Part shown: in pieces, positions 13,281 through 20,017 of the stretch | Layout: each line of letters opens with the position of its first letter | Numbering within the stretch: the stretch's first letter is position 1 | Assembly (NCBI GenBank): GCA_937872275.1 | Contig: CALMSE010000196.1 | Span: 1-20,515 of the forward strand | Source: an uncultured Leucobacter sp. | Lineage (GTDB): Bacteria; Actinomycetota; Actinomycetes; Actinomycetales; Microbacteriaceae | DNA: 20,515 bases | Reading direction: 5' to 3' | Notes under the pieces: generated by a model | What the model saw: the letters and a program-made list of their open reading frames with translations, nothing else | The model's database searches: none | What the model was told of the DNA's origin: nothing | Made by a program: the position numbers and the translations under genes

Positions 13281-13586
13281 CTAATCGAGCCCCAGCATCA
13301 CCACGGCGCTCGTCGTCGGCTGCGCGGTGTCGGGGTCGACCCACACGTCGGGCTCGAGGTAGACGGTGTGCGCCGCGGGCACGGCCTCGGTCACGCGCCG
13401 CTTCGCCTGGTAGAGGATCGTCGAGACCTCGCGCATCGTGCGCTCCGCCGGAATGTCGACCCGGGCGCACACGATCAGCCCGCCGTCCTCCTCGTTCATC
13501 AGCTCCAGCTCGATCACATGCGCGATGTTCGCCCCTTCGAGCAGGGCCGCCTCGATGGTCGTCGCCTCGTCGGTGCTCTCAGCCAT
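13281..13586 (-). CDS. Free-standing CDF-transporter cytoplasmic-domain-like protein
   Basis: A 101-residue soluble protein. Residues of about 8-80 (TTIEAALLEGANIAHVIELE, GGLIVCARVDIPAERTMREV, QAKRRVTEAVPAAHTVYLEPD) follow the pattern of the cytoplasmic dimerisation domain that ends cation diffusion facilitator metal exporters, including the VYLEPD ending seen in actinobacterial members. No membrane segments are present, and the DNA upstream is proC promoter, so this is not the tail of a broken transporter. ATG 13586 was chosen because GAGGAAGGA (13592-13600, minus) lies 5 nt upstream; an earlier in-frame ATG at 13619 has none. The C-terminus after the domain (DPDTAQPTTSAVVMLGLD) is short. 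The role is unknown; metal sensing or modulation of a CDF partner elsewhere is speculation. It is divergent from proC. Confidence 0.7.
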   Translation of the reverse strand: MAESTDEATTIEAALLEGANIAHVIELELMNEEDGGLIVCARVDIPAERTMREVSTILYQAKRRVTEAVPAAHTVYLEPDVWVDPDTAQPTTSAVVMLGLD

Positions 13587-13675
13587 TCCGATCCTTCCTC
13601 GTGCAGTGATGCGCTCCATCCTAGAGCGCCCGCCCGAACGGCTCCCGGGAAGCCCGGCCGGCCGGGGCGGTGCCC

Positions 13676-13681
13676 TAGGCT
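13676..13681 (+). promoter_or_regulatory. -10 box of proC (leaderless)
   Basis: TAGGCT is followed by GATGCC and then the GTG start at 13688. Confidence 0.5.
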
Positions 13682-13687
13682 GATGCC

Positions 13688-14548
13688 GTGAGCGAGACGA
13701 ATGCGAATCCGAGCGGGGCGCTGCCCCGGGTGGCGATGCTGGGCGCGGGCTCGATGGGCGGCGCGATCCTCGCGGGGCTCCGCGCTCCCGGCGTGCGCAT
13801 CGACGGCCCCATCGCGGTCACCACGAGGTCGACGGCGAGCGCGGAGGCGTATGCGGGCGCCGCAGACGTCGTCGCGTACGCGAACGAGGCGGATCCGGAC
13901 GCTAACCGCAAGGCGGTGCGCGGCGCCGGCGTGGTGATCCTCGCCGTGAAGCCCTGGGCGATCCAGGATCTGCTGCGCGAGGTGGCCGACGACCTCGCGC
14001 CGGGCGCGATCGTGGTGAGCGTCGCCGCGGGCATCGCCACGCGGAGCCTGGAGGCGCTGACGCCGGCCGGTGTCGCGGTGGTGCGCGCGATGCCGAACAC
14101 GCCCTCGCTGGTGGGACGCGGCGTCACGGGGCTCGCGGGGGGCGGATCCGCCGGGCCCGCCGTTGTCGACACCGTGCGGCGCGTGTTCGAGACCGTCGGC
14201 CGGGTGCTGGTGATCGACGAGGATCGCATGGACGCGTTGGGCGCGGTCTCGGGATCGGGGCCCGCCTATCTGTTCTTCTTCGTCGAGCAGCTCACCGACG
14301 CGGCCCGGCGCCTCGGGTTCTCCGACGCGGAGGCGAGGCTGATGGCCGAGGGCACGGTCACGGGAGCCGCGGAGCTGCTGGCCCGGTCGGGAGAGGACCC
14401 GGCCGAGCTGCGCCGCCGGGTGACGAGCCCCAACGGCACGACCGAGCGAGCCATCGGGGTGCTGCAGGGCGCCGACTTCGCCGAGACCTTCGATCGCGCG
14501 CTCGCCGCCGCGATCGCCCGGTCGGAGGAGCTCGCCGCCGGCGCCTGA
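13688..14548 (+). CDS. proC: Pyrroline-5-carboxylate reductase
   Basis: The enzyme catalyses the last step of proline synthesis, reducing pyrroline-5-carboxylate with NAD(P)H. The product has 286 residues, the usual length. The nucleotide-binding loop is LGAGSMGGAI (GAGSMGG at 19-25), followed by VVILAVKPWAIQDLL and VVSVAAGIATRSLE, then AMPNTPSLVGRGVTGL. The catalytic and dimerisation region is SGSGPAYLFFFVEQLTDAA, starting at S188, with VTSPNGTTERAI near the end. The start is GTG 13688. With TAGGCT ending 6 nt upstream and no Shine-Dalgarno, it is probably leaderless. It runs convergently with the potassium-uptake genes; the gap holds a nested inverted repeat. Confidence 0.97.
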   Translation: MSETNANPSGALPRVAMLGAGSMGGAILAGLRAPGVRIDGPIAVTTRSTASAEAYAGAADVVAYANEADPDANRKAVRGAGVVILAVKPWAIQDLLREVADDLAPGAIVVSVAAGIATRSLEALTPAGVAVVRAMPNTPSLVGRGVTGLAGGGSAGPAVVDTVRRVFETVGRVLVIDEDRMDALGAVSGSGPAYLFFFVEQLTDAARRLGFSDAEARLMAEGTVTGAAELLARSGEDPAELRRRVTSPNGTTERAIGVLQGADFAETFDRALAAAIARSEELAAGA

Positions 14549-14578
14549 GCGGCCCGCCGGCGGGGCTTCGATGCACGT

Positions 14579-14648
14579 CAGCCGGATCCTGCAGTTCAGC
14601 CGGATGAAACGGGGGGAATTCGACCGGCTGAACTCCCAGAACCGGCTG
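14579..14648. repeat. Nested inverted repeat between proC and ktrA
   Basis: The order is CAGCCGG (14579-14585), GTTCAGCCGG (14594-14603), a 20-nt centre, CCGGCTGAAC (14624-14633), CCGGCTG (14642-14648). The inner 10-bp arms pair perfectly, and the outer 7-bp arms pair perfectly with 8 nt between inner and outer arms on both sides, so the four blocks form a symmetric array of the core CAGCCGG. The centre (ATGAAACGGGGGGAATTCGA) is less GC-rich. It lies between two converging genes: a two-way terminator, or a double operator or protein-binding array, would both fit. Confidence 0.8.
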
Positions 14649-14705
14649 AAGCGCGGGCGCGTCGGAAGGCGCCCCGGCGGCTGCCCCGCAGCCCGGCGCC
14701 GATCC

Positions 14706-15371
14706 TCACCCGATCGCGGCGAAGCGCTCCACGTCGGTGGCCGTGCCGGAGACGATGATGAGATCATGCGGCGAGACCACCGTCTCGGGCACCGCATGGG
14801 TGAAGGGCTGACCCGGTGTCTTCACCCCGACGACCGTCACCTTGTACCGCGAGCGCACCCCGCTCGCCTCGAGGGACACCCCGCGGATCGACCGCGGCGG
14901 GTACATCTTGGCGATGACGTAGTTGTCGTCGAACTGGATGAAGTCGAGCATGCTGCCGCTCAGGAGGTGCGCGATCCGCTCGCCCGCCTCCCGCTCGGGG
15001 TAGATGACGTGGTTCACGCCGATGCGCTCGAGGATCTTGCCGTGCGACAGCGAGATCGCCTTCGCCCAGATCTGAGGGATCCCGAGGTCGACGAGGTTCG
15101 CGGCGATGAGCACGCTGGCCTCGACCGAGGCGCCCGTGGCGAGCACCGCGATCTGGAACTCCTCGGCGCCGATCTGCCTGAGCGCCTCCATCGAGCGCGC
15201 ATCGGCCTGCACGGCGTGGGTGACGCGATCCGCCCATTTCTGAACGAGCCCGGGGTCGGTGTCGACGACGAGCACCTCGCGATCCTGCCGGTCCAACTGC
15301 CCCGCGGTGGCGGCGCCGAAGCGGCCGAGTCCGATCACGAGCACGGGGGCGTCACTGCGAATATCAACCAA
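14706..15371 (-). CDS. Potassium uptake regulatory subunit KtrA/TrkA (RCK domain)
   Basis: The cytoplasmic gating subunit of a Ktr/Trk potassium transporter; the RCK ring binds nucleotides and opens the membrane subunit. The 221-residue length fits KtrA. RCK_N begins APVLVIGLGRFGAATAGQL with GxGxxG at residues 14-19 and the acidic end of strand 2 at D36 (VVDTDP). The middle IWAKAISLSHGKILERIGVNHVIYPEREAG is characteristic. RCK_C starts near residue 140 (DFIQFDDNYVIAKM) and ends VSPHDLIIVSGTATDVERF. The start is TTG 15371: no ATG or GTG exists before the Rossmann loop, and AAAGG lies 7 nt upstream. It overlaps the ktrB stop by 8 nt, so translation should be coupled. The C-terminal domain in Ktr proteins of Gram-positives often binds c-di-AMP; this was not tested here. 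Confidence 0.92.
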   Translation of the reverse strand: MVDIRSDAPVLVIGLGRFGAATAGQLDRQDREVLVVDTDPGLVQKWADRVTHAVQADARSMEALRQIGAEEFQIAVLATGASVEASVLIAANLVDLGIPQIWAKAISLSHGKILERIGVNHVIYPEREAGERIAHLLSGSMLDFIQFDDNYVIAKMYPPRSIRGVSLEASGVRSRYKVTVVGVKTPGQPFTHAVPETVVSPHDLIIVSGTATDVERFAAIG

Positions 15372-16803
15372 CGATCGGCCTTTCTTCGGGGAGGCGGAAC
15401 AGGCGCGAGCGGCTCGTGGCCGCCACGGCGGCGGCCAGGGTCACCGTTCCCACGCGCCCCGCCCACATGGTGGCCGCGAGCACGTACTTGCCCGCGTCGG
15501 GGAGTATTTCGGACACCCCCATCGACAGCCCGCAGGTGCCGAAGGCGGAGATCACCTCGAACAGCACGGCGTCGAGGGGGAGTTTCGTCATGTGCATGAT
15601 GGTGATGGTCGCGGTCGCGACGATCGTCGCGCCCCAGATCACCACCGATACCGCGAGCCGCAGCATCTCGACGGGGATCCGGCGGCCGAACACCTGCATG
15701 TCCTGATACCCGCGCGCCTCGGCGTAGGCGGCGAGGAAGAGCACCGCGATCGTGGTCACCTTGATGCCGCCGGCGGTGGAGGCGGAGCCGCCGCCGACGA
15801 ACATGAGCATGTCGATGACCAGGCGGGTCGAGCCGTACATGTCGGCGGGATCGACGATGCCGAGCCCGCCGGAGCGGGTCATCACCGACATGTACCCCGA
15901 GCTCATCATGGTCTGCCAGAAGTCCTGGCCGCCGAAGGTCGCGGCGTTGTCGGCCTCGAGCGAGGCGATGGCGAGCCAGCCGAGGATCACGAAGGCGATC
16001 GTCGTGGTGAGCGTCAGCTTCGCGTGCAGGCCGATGCGCCGATGCCTGCTGCGCCCGCCGCCCATGACGTAGCGGTAGAGGGCGAAGATCACGGGGAAGC
16101 CGATGCTGCCGAGGAAGACGCCGATCGCGAGCACGCTCAGCATGTACGGATCGGTGGCGAAGGGCTCGAGCCCGCCGGCCATGGGCACGAAGCCCGTGTT
16201 GGTGAAGGCGCTCGCCGCGAGGTAGAAGGCGTGCCAGAGGGCGTGCCAGAAGTCCTGGCCGGCGATGAGCAGGCGGGGGAGGATCAGCGCGGTCAGCGCC
16301 GCCTCGATCACGAGCAGGCTGAGGGCGACCGCCGCGAGCAGCCCGCCGATGTCGCCGAGCCCGATGGCCTGACTCTCGCTCGCACCTCGGCTCGTGCGGG
16401 CGGGGTTCGTGTCGGAGGCCGCGAGCAGGCGCTGCCTGAGGCCGAGGCGGCGGGTGATCGTGAGGCCGAGGATGCTGGCGAGCGTGAGCACGCCGATGCC
16501 GCCGATCTGCAGGCCGATGAGGATCACCACGTCGCCGAAGAGCGACCAGTGCGTCGTCATGTCGACGGTGGCGAGGCCGGTGACGCAGATGGCGGAGACC
16601 GCGGTGAAGAGCGCGTCGGCGAGCGGGGTGATGACCCCCTCCTGCGTCGAGATCGGCAGGGAGAGCAGCGCGGTCCAGAGGAGGATCAGGGCGGTGAAGA
16701 TCAAGAGGGCGGATCGCGCGGGCGACGACTGCAGCAGGCCGTGGGTGCGCGACCGCGCCGTCCGGGGTGCAGAGGCCCAGCGAGCCTCTCCGAGCGCCCT
16801 CAC
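15364..16803 (-). CDS. Potassium uptake membrane subunit KtrB/TrkH
   Basis: A 479-residue membrane transporter that conducts potassium (with sodium or proton coupling in relatives). Many hydrophobic segments are visible, starting with SALLIFTALILLWTALLSL. The four pore-loop repeats can be seen: FTAVSAICVTGLATVD, YLAASAFTNTGFVPM, YMSVMTRSGGLGIVD and VISAFGTCGLSMGV; each has the filter glycine. MFVGGGSASTAGGIKVTT precedes the last repeat, as in the family. The start is GTG 16803 with AGGA about 7-10 nt upstream; nothing better is in frame. The first 25 residues are basic and probably cytoplasmic. The KtrA-like subunit follows with an 8-nt overlap, so the two genes form an operon read leftwards. 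Confidence 0.94.
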   Translation of the reverse strand: MRALGEARWASAPRTARSRTHGLLQSSPARSALLIFTALILLWTALLSLPISTQEGVITPLADALFTAVSAICVTGLATVDMTTHWSLFGDVVILIGLQIGGIGVLTLASILGLTITRRLGLRQRLLAASDTNPARTSRGASESQAIGLGDIGGLLAAVALSLLVIEAALTALILPRLLIAGQDFWHALWHAFYLAASAFTNTGFVPMAGGLEPFATDPYMLSVLAIGVFLGSIGFPVIFALYRYVMGGGRSRHRRIGLHAKLTLTTTIAFVILGWLAIASLEADNAATFGGQDFWQTMMSSGYMSVMTRSGGLGIVDPADMYGSTRLVIDMLMFVGGGSASTAGGIKVTTIAVLFLAAYAEARGYQDMQVFGRRIPVEMLRLAVSVVIWGATIVATATITIMHMTKLPLDAVLFEVISAFGTCGLSMGVSEILPDAGKYVLAATMWAGRVGTVTLAAAVAATSRSRLFRLPEERPIVG

Positions 16804-16963
16804 CTCATCCTGCTTTCCGCGAATGGAACCGCCCGTGCGCGGGCGTTCGCGGTTGTCATGCTACTCCGGACCGCGCAGAAGTTCGCGGCCCCGATCACCC
16901 GGGCTTCGCGTCCGTGTGCGCAGTTCCCGGGGACGAGAATGCCGCGCTCCGCCTTTTGCCCGC

Positions 16964-16969
16964 TAATCT
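16964..16969 (+). promoter_or_regulatory. -10 box of the ArsR-type regulator gene (leaderless)
   Basis: TAATCT is followed by 7 nt (TGAGGCT) and ATG 16977. The 173-bp gap to ktrB, divergent, also has to hold the ktr promoter; none was clear. Confidence 0.5.
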
Positions 16970-16976
16970 TGAGGCT

Positions 16977-17429
16977 ATGCCAGACATTTTCGGGGTCATC
17001 GCCGATGCGACGAGGCGTGACATCCTCCAGATCCTCCTGGAGAAGCACGTGCAGAGCGCCGAGATCAGCGTCTCCGAGATCGTCGCGCAGCTCGAGCTGA
17101 GCCAGCCGACCGTGTCGAAGCACCTGAAGGTGCTGCGCGACGCCGAGCTCGTGAGCGTGCGCGAAGAGGGGCAGCACCGCTTCTACTCGCTCGACCCCGA
17201 GCCGCTCGAGATGGTGGAGGACTTCGTGATCCCCTTCCTCTCGGCGGGCTTCGACACCGAGGTGACGGTCGAGTACCTCTCGGAGAGCGGTGAGCGCCTG
17301 CCCGACCCCGAGGAATCGGGGGAGGTGCTGTCGGAGGAGGTCGCCGCCGCGGCCGGCAACCTCGGTCGCGCGGTCGCGACGGCGGAGCACCGGGTCAAGG
17401 AGCTGGTGGCCCGCTTCCGCCTGCACTGA
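16977..17429 (+). CDS. ArsR-family winged-helix transcriptional regulator
   Basis: A 150-residue DNA-binding protein. The ArsR fold starts FGVIADATRRDILQILLE (residues 5-22), with the helix-turn-helix at about 33-53 (SEIVAQLELSQPTVSKHLKVL) and wing LVSVREEGQHRFYSLDPEPLEMV. The usual ArsR metal-binding Cys motif (ELCVCDL) is absent and there is no cysteine at all, so metal sensing is unlikely. The acidic C-terminal part (EESGEVLSEEVAAAAGNLGRAVATAEHRVKEL, read in two halves) looks helical and may aid dimerisation. The family often regulates its own or a neighbouring promoter; the divergent potassium-uptake genes are possible targets by position only. ATG 16977 fits the domain start and a leaderless promoter. 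Confidence 0.88.
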   Translation: MPDIFGVIADATRRDILQILLEKHVQSAEISVSEIVAQLELSQPTVSKHLKVLRDAELVSVREEGQHRFYSLDPEPLEMVEDFVIPFLSAGFDTEVTVEYLSESGERLPDPEESGEVLSEEVAAAAGNLGRAVATAEHRVKELVARFRLH

Positions 17430-17477
17430 GGGTTCGTTCCCGTCATTCGCGGTTCGCGCGCATACGGATCGCTGCGG

Positions 17478-17483
17478 TAGGAT
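17478..17483 (+). promoter_or_regulatory. -10 box of the bS22 gene
   Basis: TAGGAT lies about 55 nt before the GTG start. A leader of roughly 48 nt with a hairpin and a Shine-Dalgarno follows, unlike the leaderless genes nearby. Confidence 0.45.
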
Positions 17484-17494
17484 GAGGGTTTTGT

Positions 17495-17516
17495 GGGCCG
17501 CGAACGCGCGCGGCCC
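17495..17516 (+). promoter_or_regulatory. Leader hairpin upstream of bS22
   Basis: GGGCCGCG (17495-17502) pairs with CGCGGCCC (17509-17516), loop AACGCG. It begins a few bases after the likely transcription start and ends about 10 nt before the TGAGG ribosome site. A 5' stem could stabilise the mRNA or serve in autoregulation; neither is shown. Confidence 0.45.
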
Positions 17517-17537
17517 TGAGACGTTGTGAGGTTCACC

Positions 17538-17636
17538 GTGGGTTCAGTCATCAAGAAGCGCCGCAAGCGCATGTCGAAGAAGAAGCACCGCAAGCTGCTT
17601 CGCAAGACGCGCCACCAGCGTCGCAACAAGAAGTAG
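17538..17636 (+). CDS. 30S ribosomal protein bS22 (AURKAIP1/COX24 domain)
   Basis: A 32-residue, extremely basic protein, too short for most ORF callers. It reads MGSVIKKRRKRM, then SKKKHRKLLRKTRHQRRNKK. This closely matches the tiny bS22 protein seen in the Mycobacterium smegmatis 70S ribosome structure, where it sits in 16S rRNA near the decoding region. The same domain occurs in mitochondrial AURKAIP1/COX24. The start is GTG 17538, with TGAGG (17526-17530) 7 nt upstream. Eighteen of 32 residues are Lys or Arg. The gene has its own promoter, leader hairpin and terminator and is conserved as a single-gene unit in actinobacteria. Confidence 0.95.
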   Translation: MGSVIKKRRKRMSKKKHRKLLRKTRHQRRNKK

Positions 17637-17643
17637 TCGCCGC

Positions 17644-17669
17644 GCGCGGGCGTCGTCCGACGCTCGCGC
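17644..17669 (+). terminator. Hairpin terminator of the bS22 gene
   Basis: GCGCGGGCGTCG (17644-17655) pairs with CGACGCTCGCGC (17658-17669) with one G-T pair and a 2-nt loop. It lies 7 bp past the stop codon. No T-tract. Confidence 0.6.
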
Positions 17670-17780
17670 TCCGGCCCGCTCCGCGCCATCCTGCTCCGAC
17701 CCGAGGTCGAATGACGGCGGGCCGGCGGCGATGATCGGATCTCGCTCCGCGGCCGCCCTCGACGGATCGCCCCGCGGCTC

Positions 17781-17786
17781 TAGACT
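17781..17786 (+). promoter_or_regulatory. -10 box of the glutaredoxin operon (leaderless)
   Basis: TAGACT, identical to the serS box, is followed by 6 nt and ATG 17793. Confidence 0.55.
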
Positions 17787-17792
17787 GGGCGG

Positions 17793-18086
17793 ATGCCGAA
17801 GACCGTCGCCGTCACGCTGCTCTCGAAGCCGGGGTGCCATCTCTGCGACGATGCGCGGGTCGTGATCGAGGCCGTGCTGGCCGACTTCGCGGCGCGCGGC
17901 GTCCCGATCGCATTCGAAGAGGTCGACATCATGGGCGACCCCCGACTCGCGAGGCTCCACGCAGAGGAGATCCCCGTCGTGCTCGTGAACGGACGGCGCC
18001 ACGCCATCTGGAGGGTCGATGCGGCCCGCCTCTCGGCCGCGCTGCAGAAGCGCACCGGCATCCGGAACACGAAGGAGAAGCCATGA
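17793..18086 (+). CDS. Glutaredoxin-like (DUF836) thioredoxin-fold protein
   Basis: A 97-residue cytoplasmic thioredoxin-fold protein. The active site is KPGCHLCDDA, a CxxC motif with C15 and C18. A cis-proline motif EEIPVVLVNG with P61 follows, as in glutaredoxins. The family probably reduces disulfides or takes electrons from a low-molecular-weight thiol (mycothiol in actinobacteria); substrates are unknown. The gene is first in an overlapping set: its TGA (18084-18086) overlaps the ATG of the next gene as ATGA. TAGACT ends 6 nt before the ATG, with no Shine-Dalgarno, so it is probably leaderless. Confidence 0.9.
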   Translation: MPKTVAVTLLSKPGCHLCDDARVVIEAVLADFAARGVPIAFEEVDIMGDPRLARLHAEEIPVVLVNGRRHAIWRVDAARLSAALQKRTGIRNTKEKP

Positions 18087-18385
18087 CCGTGCGACACATC
18101 GTCAGCTGGAGGCTGAGCGGCGAGACCCTGGCCGAGCGGAACGCGCAGGCCGAGGAGATGACGGCGGCGCTGCAGACGCTTCCGGGCAAGGTGCCGAGCC
18201 TGCGCAGCCTCAGCGTGCACCGCAACGAGTTCCACGAGGGCGAGAACTTCGACCTGGTGCTGATCACCGAGTTCGACGATGCCGAGGGGCTCGCCGAATA
18301 CGACGCGCACCCGGATCACCTCGCGGTGGCGACCATCACCCGGAGGAACTCCGCGGGCCGCGCCGCCGTCGACTTCCATGTCTGA
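18083..18385 (+). CDS. Dabb (stress-responsive alpha/beta barrel) domain protein
   Basis: A 100-residue protein covering one complete Dabb domain: MTVRHIVSWRLSGETLAERN at the start, then LQTLPGKVPSLRSLSVHRNE, FDLVLITEFDDAEGLAEYDAHPDH and a final beta strand AAVDFHV. Dabb proteins form small dimeric ferredoxin-like barrels; some are plant stress proteins or cyclases, and most bacterial members have no known activity. AGGAG about 6 nt before ATG 18083 is a good ribosome site within the preceding gene, and start and stop codons overlap (ATGA). The following NUDIX gene begins 8 nt before this gene ends. Joint expression with a glutaredoxin-like protein and a NUDIX hydrolase suggests a stress or clean-up role; this is inference. 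Confidence 0.88.
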   Translation: MTVRHIVSWRLSGETLAERNAQAEEMTAALQTLPGKVPSLRSLSVHRNEFHEGENFDLVLITEFDDAEGLAEYDAHPDHLAVATITRRNSAGRAAVDFHV

Positions 18386-18890
18386 GGGGCCCGGCTCCGA
18401 TCCCCGATCGACGCACCGGGAGCCCGCCCGGTTCCACGTCGCCGCCGATGTGGTCGTGCTTGCCCCGCAGTCCGGCGAGATCAGCGTGCTGCTGATCGAA
18501 CGTCGGAACGATCCCTACCGGGGCCGCCTGGCCCTGCCCGGCGGCTTCGTCGACCCGGGCGAGACCGCCGAGCAGGCCGCCCGGCGCGAGCTCGCCGAGG
18601 AGACGGGCGTCACCGGCTTCCGGGGCCGTTTCGAGCAGCTGGCCGCCTACGGTCCCGCCGGGCGCCGCGACCCGCGCGGCGAGATCGTGAGCGTCGCCTT
18701 CCTCGCGCTCGCCGCCGAGCGGCTGCTGGTGCAGGGCGGCGACGACGCGGCCTCGGCCGAATGGGTGCCGGTCGCCGAGGCGCTCGCGCCCGGGCGCCTG
18801 GCCTTCGACCACGAGCGGATCCTCGGGGATGCCCTGCGGCGGGCCGGGTACTCCGCTGCGCCGGGATCCGCCGGGCGCGAGTCCGTCTAG
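18378..18890 (+). CDS. NUDIX hydrolase
   Basis: It hydrolyses nucleoside diphosphates linked to another group. The 170-residue protein has a complete Nudix box: G56, then E62, then R70-E71-L72 and E74-E75 with G77 (GGFVDPGETAEQAARREL at 55-72). It is preceded by VAADVVVLAPQSGEISVLLIERRNDPYRGRLA (read in two parts), the pattern of the ADP-ribose pyrophosphatase/MutT-like group with a conserved RRNDPYxG. The exact substrate is open: ADP-ribose, NAD-related or oxidised nucleotides. ATG 18378 overlaps the Dabb gene by 8 nt. The stop TAG (18888-18890) overlaps, within CTAG, the stop of the convergent DUF4395 gene. Confidence 0.92.
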   Translation: MSEGPGSDPRSTHREPARFHVAADVVVLAPQSGEISVLLIERRNDPYRGRLALPGGFVDPGETAEQAARRELAEETGVTGFRGRFEQLAAYGPAGRRDPRGEIVSVAFLALAAERLLVQGGDDAASAEWVPVAEALAPGRLAFDHERILGDALRRAGYSAAPGSAGRESV

Positions 18891-19477
18891 CGCCCGCCGG
18901 CCGCCCGGCCGAGCACGCCCGCGCGCGTGAGCAGCAGGTAGAGCTCGCAGCCGAGGCAGAAGCCGAACGCGGCGTTGAGGAACGCCGCGACGAACGCGGC
19001 CGCTCCGGCGATCACGAGCGCCCAGGGCACGCCCAGCAGGTGCAGCACCAGCCCGACCCCGACGACGACGAGACCGACGCCCTGGGCGAAGCGCGGCGGC
19101 CGGGCGTCCTCCCACTCGCGCGGTGGCGCGAGCCTCGGCCCGATGAGGCCGCGGAAGAGGGCGTTCAGCGGTTGCGTGCGCGCCGACACCAGCGACCAGG
19201 CGAAGAGCACTGCCGCGATGAGGAGGATCAGGAACCCCGGGTCGAGCGCGCGCGCCGCGAAGCCCGCGAGGCCGAGGGCAGGCGCGGTGGAGGTGCCGAC
19301 GAGGGCGAAGTAGGTGCCGACGAGCAGGATCGCGGCGGTGATCGCGGCGTTCGTGCGGGGCTGCCTCGGGTCCACCGTGCCGGCGGGCCGCGCCGGGGCG
19401 GCGCCGGGAGCGCTCTGCGCCGGGGCGGCGTCTGCGGAGACCCGCGCGGATGCGGTGGATTCAGTGGGTTCGGTCAT
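18887..19477 (-). CDS. DUF4395 domain-containing membrane protein
   Basis: A 196-residue membrane protein of unknown function. A disordered Ala/Pro-rich N-terminus (about residues 1-37) leads to DPRQPRTNAAITAAILLVG, the start of DUF4395. About four hydrophobic segments follow, with ALDPGFLILLIAAVLFAWSL in the middle. The conserved AFGFCLGCELY near the end has two cysteines (C174, C177). The gene overlaps the thioredoxin-like gene as ATGA. DUF4395 next to a membrane-anchored thioredoxin-like protein is a recurrent actinobacterial pairing, suggesting electron transfer to or from the CLGC cysteines; this is inference. CTAG at its end is shared with the NUDIX stop on the other strand. Confidence 0.88.
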   Translation of the reverse strand: MTEPTESTASARVSADAAPAQSAPGAAPARPAGTVDPRQPRTNAAITAAILLVGTYFALVGTSTAPALGLAGFAARALDPGFLILLIAAVLFAWSLVSARTQPLNALFRGLIGPRLAPPREWEDARPPRFAQGVGLVVVGVGLVLHLLGVPWALVIAGAAAFVAAFLNAAFGFCLGCELYLLLTRAGVLGRAAGGR

Positions 19478-19905
19478 GCTGCGCTTCCGATCGTCGATTC
19501 GATCCCGTCGCTCAGCGTCGCGCGGGAGAAGGTGCCCGCGAGCCTGCCGCGGGGAGTGCCGGAGCCGTCGAGGATCAGCACGGTCGGGGTCTGGGTCAGG
19601 CGGTACCTCGAGGCGAGCTCGGGTCGGTCGGTCACGTCCACGTGGATGAAGTCGAGCCCCGGCCGGCTCTCGACCGTCTGCGAGATCAGCCGCCGCACCG
19701 AGGGGCACCTGGTGCAGTACGCGGTGCTGAACTGGATGATCGTGCCGCCCGCCCCGAACTCGTGCGCGCCGAAGTCGGCGGGGTCGACCGCCTGGGTCGG
19801 CTGCAGGCGGCGCACGCGTCCGCCCCGCCGGGCGAGCACCGCGCCGACGACCGCCGCCACGACGAGGAGCGCTGCAATGACGCCGAGAGCCGTCAACGGG
19901 TTCAT
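19474..19905 (-). CDS. Membrane-anchored thioredoxin-like protein
   Basis: A 143-residue protein with an N-terminal membrane segment at about residues 5-25 (LGVIAALLVVAAVVGAVLA) followed by basic residues (RRGGRVRRL), then a thioredoxin domain. The redox motif is FSTAYCTRCPSVRR with C64 and C67 (CTRC), and the cis-proline is in TQTPTVLILDGSG (P107). The positive charges after the membrane segment suggest that the domain faces the cytoplasm. AGGAGG (19913-19918, minus) lies 7 nt before ATG 19905, the best ribosome site in the area; an in-frame ATG at 19938 has none. It is the first gene of a two-gene operon with the DUF4395 protein. Confidence 0.9.
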   Translation of the reverse strand: MNPLTALGVIAALLVVAAVVGAVLARRGGRVRRLQPTQAVDPADFGAHEFGAGGTIIQFSTAYCTRCPSVRRLISQTVESRPGLDFIHVDVTDRPELASRYRLTQTPTVLILDGSGTPRGRLAGTFSRATLSDGIESTIGSAA

Positions 19906-20017
19906 GGGCGCGCCTCCTCTCGCTCCTCCGGTCCGCATGCGGGACGGCCGACGATAGTCAATGGTTCAGCTTATGGTAGGCATGCCGGATGATTATGCGT
20001 GCAGAGGTTACGCGCCT

